Position numbers and translations under genes: made by a program
In this document: in pieces, positions 15,018 through 20,577 of the stretch
Layout: every line of letters begins with the position of its first letter
How positions within the stretch are numbered: the first letter of the stretch is position 1
Assembly (NCBI GenBank): GCA_036003885.1
Contig: DASYSA010000289.1
Coordinates: forward strand, 1-20,577
DNA length: 20,577 nt
Source of the DNA: DASYSA01 sp036003885
GTDB taxonomy: Bacteria; Acidobacteriota; Blastocatellia; UBA7656
Direction of reading: 5' to 3'
Notes under the pieces: model-generated
Databases searched by the model: none
Told to the model about the DNA's origin: nothing
What the model saw: only the letters and a program-made list of their open reading frames with translations

Positions 15018-15046
15018 ATAATACAGGATAATTCTCGAAGTATCTA
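15018..15046 (-). promoter_or_regulatory. Possible rpoD promoter, minus strand
   Basis: On the minus strand TAGATA (15041-15046, four of six matches) is followed after 17 bases by TATTAT (15018-15023, five of six matches). Transcription would begin near 15011, about 120 bases before the rpoD ATG. It nearly coincides with the start of the opposing promoter, so the two may interfere. Confidence 0.35.
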
Positions 15047-15313
15047 CATGCAAAATTGCGCTGCGCGTGCCCAGGAAGACGACTCCTTGCACACAACTCA
15101 CGATATACCAACGTTTGACCTCGACAGGGGAGTATTCCTCTCGGTCGAACAAACTCGGATTCATCCGAATCGATCCCAACATGGGAGCCACTCGCTCTCT
15201 TCTCCATGAACTGCCGCGACGAGAAGGACAAACATCTCGCAAGACAGGACTTGCCGGGATAACTGCCCTATTCATTAACCCTCTTGAATTAAGCTTAGAT
15301 AGCTGGATAGACT

Positions 15314-16720
15314 GTGCGATTATACGAAATTAACACACGAGTTCACTGTCAGAAGTTCGAGCAGATCTCGGCGTCGGAACTGGGAGACTTAGCCGATATG
15401 GGCTTCGATGCGATCTGGCTTATGGGGGTCTGGCAGATCAGCGAGGCCGCCAAGAAGATATCCCGGATCGTCTCCGAGGACTTCTTTGGTTCCCCTTTCG
15501 CCGTGCCCTCCTACAAAATCAGTCAAGTGCTGGGGGGCAAGAGCAAATTCCAGTCTCTTGTTGACCGCGCTCACTATGCCGGCCTGTCGGTCATCGTCGA
15601 CTTTGTATCGAATCACATGGCAATAGACTCCCCGTGGATCCATGAGCGACCCGATTTCTTCATTCGGAGCAACCGGAGGGTGCGCCCTCAATCCACCAGC
15701 GATTTCTTTCTTCATGAGTCAGGTGAAGTAATCGCCTTCGGCCGCGACCCATACTTTCCACCGTGGCATGATACGGCCCAGCTGGACTACACAAGCGAAG
15801 GCTTGCGGGCGCGAATGGCCGAGGTGCTAAGGCGGATCGGCCAGGTCGCAGACGGCGTCAGGTGTGATATGGCGATGCTCTTGCTCAGAAACTACATTCG
15901 ACATCAGTGGTATCCCCTGGCTCCGCAGGCATGGTTCGACGAAAAGATGCCCGACGAGTTCTGGGGCCACGCGGTCGAAGAGGCGAAGCGAGCAAACCCG
16001 GCCTTCTCTTTCATCGCTGAGGCTTACTGGGACCAGGAGAGAACGCTCCTGGATCTCGGCTTTGATCTGGCCTACGAAAAGAAGCTTTACGACGGACTTG
16101 TTGCACGCGACCCGTCCCTGGTCCACGCTCGACTCTCCCGGCCGTTGGCAGATCTGACCGGTTCGCTCTACTTCATCGAAAACCATGATGAACCCAGGGC
16201 GGCTGCTCGCTTTAGTCGAGAAGAGAATCTTGCAGCCGCAGCGCTGATACTATCGCTGCCAGGCTCGGCACTGATCCATGAAGGTCAGATGGAGGGCAAA
16301 CGTGAGCATCTCCCGGTTCAGCGGCTGAGGCCGGTCATTGAAGAGGCTCCGGACGAACACCTGCGGGCTGAATACCGGACGCTTCTGGAGATCACGCGCT
16401 CCGAGATCTTTAGAAAAGGGTCGTTTCAACTCCTGGATGCCGATGCGGAGGATATCGTGGGGTTCGTTAGAAGACACCAGAATCGCACGATTGTTTATCT
16501 CGGTCAGATTGCGGAGCACTCAAACTTTGCCACTGCCTCACTGGATCTGATTCCGCTTCTCAGAAACGACTCAGCGAGTACTCGATTGAGAATCATGAAC
16601 TTGCTTAACTCTAAATCGATTGTCGTGGATGCGGCTGGCGGGGCTTTTCGATTCCGAACGAGGGACCTTGGCATTGATCACGGGACGAGGTTCTGTCTGA
16701 TCGAAGTGGCGCCCGTGTGA
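15314..16720 (+). CDS. GH13 alpha-amylase-family enzyme
   Basis: A cytoplasmic (no signal peptide) glycoside hydrolase family 13 protein, 468 residues. All four conserved regions are present: DFVSNH at 96-101 (region I), GVRCDMAM at 181-188 with the nucleophile D185 (region II), FIAEAYW at 233-239 with acid/base E236 (region III), and FIENHDEPR at 287-295 with H291/D292 (region IV). The C-terminal 100 residues look like the small beta-domain of amylases. The fold opens directly with RLYEINTRVHC, followed by LADMGFDAIWLMGVW. The GTG start comes two codons after an in-frame stop, so it is the earliest possible, but its ribosome binding site is poor. Exact specificity (amylase, glucan or trehalose-related) cannot be told from the sequence. 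Glycogen or trehalose genes are not nearby. Confidence 0.93.
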   Translation: MRLYEINTRVHCQKFEQISASELGDLADMGFDAIWLMGVWQISEAAKKISRIVSEDFFGSPFAVPSYKISQVLGGKSKFQSLVDRAHYAGLSVIVDFVSNHMAIDSPWIHERPDFFIRSNRRVRPQSTSDFFLHESGEVIAFGRDPYFPPWHDTAQLDYTSEGLRARMAEVLRRIGQVADGVRCDMAMLLLRNYIRHQWYPLAPQAWFDEKMPDEFWGHAVEEAKRANPAFSFIAEAYWDQERTLLDLGFDLAYEKKLYDGLVARDPSLVHARLSRPLADLTGSLYFIENHDEPRAAARFSREENLAAAALILSLPGSALIHEGQMEGKREHLPVQRLRPVIEEAPDEHLRAEYRTLLEITRSEIFRKGSFQLLDADAEDIVGFVRRHQNRTIVYLGQIAEHSNFATASLDLIPLLRNDSASTRLRIMNLLNSKSIVVDAAGGAFRFRTRDLGIDHGTRFCLIEVAPV

Positions 16721-16736
16721 GAATGCGGATCCGAAG

Positions 16737-16851
16737 AATTGCGGATTGCGGATTGCGGATTTCGAATCCAAAACTCGCAAACCATAATACGGTTTCGCAA
16801 TCCACAATCCACAATCCGCATTCCGCAATCCGCAATCCGCAATCCGCAATT
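16737..16851. repeat. Palindromic element of 7-bp GCGGATT units (element 3)
   Basis: The left arm (16737-16761) is three and a half copies of GCGGATT. Its exact 25-base reverse complement is found at 16827-16851. Further degenerate copies of the complementary unit (CAATCCA, CAATCCG, CATTCCG) fill 16797-16826, so the right arm is longer than the left. The unpaired centre is about 35 bases. It lies 16 bp after the GH13 stop and 158 bp before the next gene. Period and layout match elements 1 and 2, but the unit sequence is different. Confidence 0.92.
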
Positions 16852-17009
16852 GATTGACGTGCTTCCCCCGGTACCATAGAATCTTGGCACTAGTGGTGCC
16901 TGTAGTTGGCCGATCCAGAAGATCTTGCTGGACTCTTAAGATCTGAGCCGTGTAGTCCCCAAACTCAGAAGCCGGTATTGGAATTGACTCTAAGACTCAG
17001 GAGGCAGCC

Positions 17010-18263
17010 GTGAACAGACTTCGAATCCTTTCCGCGGCGTTGGGACTGTGCATAGTAATTGCAGCGGCGATCTCATTCGAAAGTAATGCCGACGTGAAAT
17101 CGTCGCCCACTTTCAACAGAGATGTCGCGCCGATCTTGTACAAGAACTGCATAGCCTGTCATCGGTCGGGTGAGATTGCCCCAATGTCGCTGGTCACCTA
17201 CAGGGAGGCCAGGCCATGGGCCCGATCCATTCGCGAGAAGGTTGTCACTCGCGAAATGCCTCCGTGGTACGCCGATCCAAATCACGGACAGTGGGCGAAT
17301 GACCCTCGGCTAACCCAGAAAGACATCAGCACCATAGTGGCCTGGGTGGAAGAAGGAGCCAGGGAAGGCGATCCCAAAGAGCTTCCTCCTATGCCGAAGT
17401 TCGCTTCCGGATGGCAGATCGGGGAGCCGGATATCGTTTTTCAGATGCCAACCGAGTACACCGTCCCCGCTGAAGGGGCCATCCCGTATCAGTACTTCAC
17501 CATCGACCCCCACTTTACCGAAGACCACTATGTTCAAGCGATGGAGGCTCGAGCGGGAAATCTCTCAGTGGTTCACCACATAGTGATCTACGTGCGCGAC
17601 CCCGGCAATCAGAAACCTCGCAGGGTTGACATCGGCACGGACCTCCTGGGTGCGCTCTCTCCGGGACAGACTCCTTTTAGGGCCGCGCCGGGCACTGCAA
17701 AGGTGATAAAGGCGGGCGCGAAGCTGGTCTTTCAGATGCACTACACTCCAAACGGAAAGGAGGCGAAAGATCGTTCCTATGTCGGCCTGATCTTTTCCAA
17801 AAAGCCGGTGGAGAAGGTCATCACCACCACTGCGGCCTTCGATACGAGGTTTGTCATCCCGCCAGGCGCGCCCAACCACGAGATCAAAGCCGTATATGAG
17901 TTTGAACAGGACTCCCACATCATAAGCTTGAGTCCTCACATGCACCTGCGCGGGAAGGACATCACCTACAGGGCGATCTATCCGGATGGCCGCTCGGAAA
18001 TCATCCTCGCCGTGCCCAAATACAACTTTGCCTGGCAGGTCTACTATTATCCCCAGAAGTCGCTTGCGATGCCGAAAGGAACGCGCATTGAAGCCGTCGC
18101 ACACTTCGACAACTCGACCAGGAATGCACTCAACCCTGATCCGGGAAAGGCGGTCAGGTTCGGGGAGCAGACGTGGGACGAGATGATGAATGGGTTCTTC
18201 GACTATACAGTGGATAGCCAGAACATTATGAACGCCGGGGCTACAGGAAAAGGATCCAGGTAA
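17010..18263 (+). CDS. Secreted cytochrome c fused to PHM-like copper monooxygenase domain
   Basis: A 417-residue exported protein, GTG start with AGGAGG five bases upstream. A signal peptide covers residues 1-27. A class I-like cytochrome c module follows with heme site CIACH at 47-51 and the characteristic EMPPWYADP at 82-90. Residues 140-417 match a copper type II, ascorbate-dependent monooxygenase fold of the peptidylglycine alpha-hydroxylating type. HH at 189-190 and H244 (FQMHYTP) correspond to the CuH ligands. H310 and H312 (SPHMHLRGKD) and a Met in TWDEMMNGFF (M392) correspond to the CuM ligands. All ligands are present, so the domain is probably active, with the heme as a possible electron donor. 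Substrate unknown. It acts outside the cytoplasm. Confidence 0.9.
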   Translation: MNRLRILSAALGLCIVIAAAISFESNADVKSSPTFNRDVAPILYKNCIACHRSGEIAPMSLVTYREARPWARSIREKVVTREMPPWYADPNHGQWANDPRLTQKDISTIVAWVEEGAREGDPKELPPMPKFASGWQIGEPDIVFQMPTEYTVPAEGAIPYQYFTIDPHFTEDHYVQAMEARAGNLSVVHHIVIYVRDPGNQKPRRVDIGTDLLGALSPGQTPFRAAPGTAKVIKAGAKLVFQMHYTPNGKEAKDRSYVGLIFSKKPVEKVITTTAAFDTRFVIPPGAPNHEIKAVYEFEQDSHIISLSPHMHLRGKDITYRAIYPDGRSEIILAVPKYNFAWQVYYYPQKSLAMPKGTRIEAVAHFDNSTRNALNPDPGKAVRFGEQTWDEMMNGFFDYTVDSQNIMNAGATGKGSR

Positions 18264-18276
18264 CAAAGCATCGGAA

Positions 18277-18310
18277 GATCAGGGCTACTTCAATAGGAGC
18301 AGCCCTGATC
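18277..18310. terminator. Bidirectional hairpin between converging genes
   Basis: A perfect 10-bp stem, GATCAGGGCT (18277-18286) with AGCCCTGATC (18301-18310) and a 14-base loop, fills the 59-bp gap between the stops of the cytochrome/monooxygenase gene and the DUF2911 gene. No T-tract follows on either side, so efficiency is uncertain. Confidence 0.6.
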
Positions 18311-18322
18311 CCCTCTGCTAAA

Positions 18323-18832
18323 TCACTTCACTCCCATCGAACCGGTCAGCAGCAGCGTACCCCACTGAATCTTGACTCCAGCCTTGCCCTTGTTGTCGGA
18401 TAAGGTGATCGTCACTTGTTCCGCTGACGCGGGCGCCTTTTCGAACTTCAAAGGAAGTTCGGCTACGTACCCTTCTTTGAGTTCCGGCACGCCCCAGACG
18501 CCGGTCTTTGGATGGAAATTTAGAGTCCAACTGTTCTCGCCGGTCTTCTTCAACCATAGCGTGTACTTGCCGGCCTTAACTTCGGTACTCCCTACCATCA
18601 GATCAGCCTCCGTCTCAATCTGCGTTGCCTGATTCATTCCGAGGCGCCAAACCGTGCCAACAGGCGCCAATGACAGCAGGTCGCGCCCCTTCAAACTGGG
18701 CCGCCCATAGTTGATCGAGATCTTCTTACCCTTGATGGTGACTTCGGTCGTGCCACGGATAGAATCCTGTGCCCACACTGAAGCCGCCAGAAAAACGATC
18801 GTCATACATGGAAGCAGTCTGCTTAATCTCAT
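18323..18832 (-). CDS. DUF2911 exported protein
   Basis: A 169-residue protein with a signal peptide (residues 1-21, ending VWAQ) and a single DUF2911 domain. Family marks are ISINYGRPSLKGRDL at about 38-52, WRLGMNQATQIETEADL at about 62-78, VKAGKYTLWLKKTGENSWTLNF at about 86-107, and a GVWG motif. No enzymatic residues are known for this family, which is common in Bacteroidota and Acidobacteriota and is probably a periplasmic beta-sandwich. GGAGGAG lies nine bases before the ATG. It converges with the copper monooxygenase gene and follows the carboxypeptidase-regulatory gene on the same strand with a 104-bp gap. Confidence 0.9.
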   Translation of the reverse strand: MRLSRLLPCMTIVFLAASVWAQDSIRGTTEVTIKGKKISINYGRPSLKGRDLLSLAPVGTVWRLGMNQATQIETEADLMVGSTEVKAGKYTLWLKKTGENSWTLNFHPKTGVWGVPELKEGYVAELPLKFEKAPASAEQVTITLSDNKGKAGVKIQWGTLLLTGSMGVK

Positions 18833-18936
18833 TCTGGATTACTCCTCCAATTAAGTCGTTGCCTACTTCGAGAGATATTATCCGCGCCGTCTCCGCGCAG
18901 CAAGTAGAGAAGCGTTGGTCGATCTGAAAGCAACCA

Positions 18937-20577
18937 TCATCGGGGTGGAGAGATAGTCGACTGAGGCGGCGAGTATCGCAGGACCTGATCAGTTACTCGC
19001 TGGCATTGAGAAAGCTGGATCGGAACATTGAAGGCTTCTGCTTCACGCCGAAGCTTCGCGCGCCGGGTCGTACCTCGCCAGGCTGCGGGCTGATGCTCCG
19101 TCACGGTCGATTCATCCTCAGGCTCTTCCTTCGTGAGCAGGAAGTAGCGGCCTGGAGCGACGTGTTTGAACGAAAACGCCCCGTCCTTATCGATCGGCGC
19201 TTCGAAGAAGCGCAAGACCTCGTCGTCGGTCTCCTTTTCTGCCGGCACCAGATGAACACGCAGATTGGAGGGCAGGCTTGCTCCTTGCCTGGAGTGAACC
19301 ACTCGTCCCCCTACGCCGGCAGCTCCTTCGGCGACGGTAAGGATCACGCCTGCGAGCCGCTCGCTGCGCTTTAGATCAATGCCGTTTCGCGCTGCGTCGA
19401 CCGGCTTGCCCGCTTGAGTCGGAGCAGGCCGAGTGATCGCTCGGACGAAAGAGTTCTCGCCCGGAAGATCGGCGAGGAGTCGATAGCGTCCGGTCTCCAA
19501 CGGCTGTATCTTGAACTCCCCCTTTTCGTCGGGGACCCCGTCCGGCGTCTGTGAGAAGGGAGAAGAGGCGATCGACATTGATACCTTCGCGGGTTCTTTG
19601 CTTTTGCCATCCTGTCGGGCGACAATCACAGTCTCTCCGGTCAGTGAATTCGATCTGAGGGGGCAGGTCTTGGGATCGGCTCCCTGCGCCTTTTCGAGAA
19701 CAAGGTGCCCTGAGATGGAACCGACCGGCCCCAGCTCGAGCTCCACTCCAGTCACGTCCGCACCTTTGACCTCAACTCGGCGCGGGCGAGAGGCCATCAT
19801 GTCGTTGCTCTGGTAGCCGACGGACGCCACCAGGTCGTATTCCCCGTCGGGCACGCCGTCGAAGGCAAACGTCCGCTCGCTATCGCTGAAAAGGCTGGGC
19901 GCGAAAGCGTAGATCCCGCCGGTCGCTGCGTGTGTTAGTGTAACCACAAGCGCCGAATACGCCGTCAGTGTGACCTTACCCGATACCGCACCGCTGATAG
20001 CATGCCCCCGGCCTTCTCTAAACCGAATGTCGATGCCGCCCGCTTCTTCGCCGCCGCGCACCTTCACTTCGACGGCGGTGTCTCGGGTAGCCGACGGGTA
20101 GAACGTCGGAGCGTCATTGTCGTAGCCCTCGAGCGAAATGGCCGAAAGGTTCAGCAGTCCCTTGCCCCCTACTGAAACAAGATAAGACCCCGGCTCGAGA
20201 CCGAATATCCGGTACACGCCTCGGTCATCCGTCTTCCAGTCTTGAAGGAGTTGCAGAGGATTGAGGCTCCTGGTCCGAGCAACTCCTCCGTTAGGTTCCT
20301 TGACCAGCAAGGCTCGGACGCGAATCCCGGCGATCGCTTCACCGTTGGAAGCCGTCACGACGCCGGTAATCACGCCCCCTTTGACCATCTGGAGTGTCAC
20401 CGAATCGCCAGGCCGATAATAAACGGGTTGTCCGGGAGAGCCAACTGCGGAAACGAATCCAGGGGCGAAAGCTGTGAGATTATAAGCCCCAGCAGCGATG
20501 TCATCGAGAGCAAACCTGCCTGTTTCATCAGTCAGCCCCGTTCGAACTTTCACAGTCGCAACTGCGCTCGAAAGGGT
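18937..20577 (-). CDS. Carboxypeptidase-regulatory repeat protein, N-terminus cut by window edge
   Basis: The frame stays open to the right edge; 547 codons are visible. It consists of at least five tandem beta-sandwich modules of the carboxypeptidase regulatory-like type. Each starts with a GxVxD/GxV strand and ends with a turn-and-tyrosine motif: ALDDIAAGAYNLTAFAPGF, FGLEPGSYLVSVGG, DGVPDGEYDLVASVGY, IQPLETGRYRLLADLPG, KHVAPGRYFLLTKEEPED. No zinc-carboxypeptidase catalytic residues are present. Such repeat proteins are abundant surface or periplasmic proteins in Acidobacteriota and probably act in binding or adhesion. The GTG at 20551-20553 is internal, since the upstream codons (SSAVATVKVRTG) continue the same fold. 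The signal peptide and any anchor lie outside the window. Confidence 0.9.
   Translation of the reverse strand, partial: TLSSAVATVKVRTGLTDETGRFALDDIAAGAYNLTAFAPGFVSAVGSPGQPVYYRPGDSVTLQMVKGGVITGVVTASNGEAIAGIRVRALLVKEPNGGVARTRSLNPLQLLQDWKTDDRGVYRIFGLEPGSYLVSVGGKGLLNLSAISLEGYDNDAPTFYPSATRDTAVEVKVRGGEEAGGIDIRFREGRGHAISGAVSGKVTLTAYSALVVTLTHAATGGIYAFAPSLFSDSERTFAFDGVPDGEYDLVASVGYQSNDMMASRPRRVEVKGADVTGVELELGPVGSISGHLVLEKAQGADPKTCPLRSNSLTGETVIVARQDGKSKEPAKVSMSIASSPFSQTPDGVPDEKGEFKIQPLETGRYRLLADLPGENSFVRAITRPAPTQAGKPVDAARNGIDLKRSERLAGVILTVAEGAAGVGGRVVHSRQGASLPSNLRVHLVPAEKETDDEVLRFFEAPIDKDGAFSFKHVAPGRYFLLTKEEPEDESTVTEHQPAAWRGTTRRAKLRREAEAFNVPIQLSQCQRVTDQVLRYSPPQSTISPPR

Larger units (their letters stand above)
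14892..15313. other. Divergent intergenic region between rpoD and the GH13 gene
   Basis: This 422-bp region is clearly richer in A and T than its surroundings around 14960-15060. It holds candidate promoters for both directions and no supported gene. The short frames across it on both strands have no family signal, no ribosome binding site and overlap one another. Confidence 0.6.

Noticed and set aside
15017..15022. Perfect TATAAT as the main -10 element on the plus strand
   Set aside because: No recognisable -35 at 16-18 bases upstream; the nearby TTGACA is 36 bases away and pairs better with TATTAA.
14947..15231. 94-codon minus-strand frame upstream of rpoD
   Set aside because: Crosses AT-rich promoter DNA, overlaps frames on the other strand, no family signal.

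Overview
The window looks like a chromosomal segment from a member of the Acidobacteriota, possibly Blastocatellia-like. The clues are the dense set of secreted acidobacterial-style proteins (carboxypeptidase-regulatory repeats, DUF2911, a YCF48/BNR fragment, a CxxC zinc-ribbon membrane protein), a short PheT without the EMAP-II tRNA-binding domain, and moderately high GC. The taxonomic call is inference; no rRNA is present.

Region 1 (1-7319, all minus strand) is a translation cluster read right to left: infC, rpmI, rplT, pheS, then three unrelated genes (a Rossmann-fold SDR/epimerase-like protein, a zinc-ribbon membrane protein, a short BNR/YCF48-like secreted protein), and finally pheT, cut by the left edge. 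pheS and pheT are usually adjacent, so the pair is split by about 3.3 kb. infC appears to start at an AUU codon behind a strong Shine-Dalgarno, at the end of a structured leader. Two palindromic elements built from degenerate 7-bp units flank pheS. One of them abuts the start of the SDR-like gene, which has no ATG, GTG or TTG before its nucleotide-binding motif.

Region 2 (7320-10060) holds the infC leader, a degenerate tRNA-like sequence with other strong hairpins, an OmpA-family envelope protein with a long alanine-rich coiled coil, and tRNA-Val(GAC).

Region 3 (10060-15313) has a large secreted alpha-helical protein of unknown function, a divergent uroporphyrinogen-decarboxylase-family gene that is not HemE, and convergent with it the primary sigma factor rpoD, which ends at a clear intrinsic terminator.

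Region 4 (15314-20577) has a GH13 alpha-amylase-family enzyme, a third heptamer-unit palindrome, a secreted cytochrome c fused to a PHM-like copper monooxygenase domain, a DUF2911 lipid/periplasmic-type protein, and a large protein of repeated carboxypeptidase-regulatory beta-sandwich domains cut by the right edge. No CRISPR array, insertion sequence, integrase or phage gene was seen.
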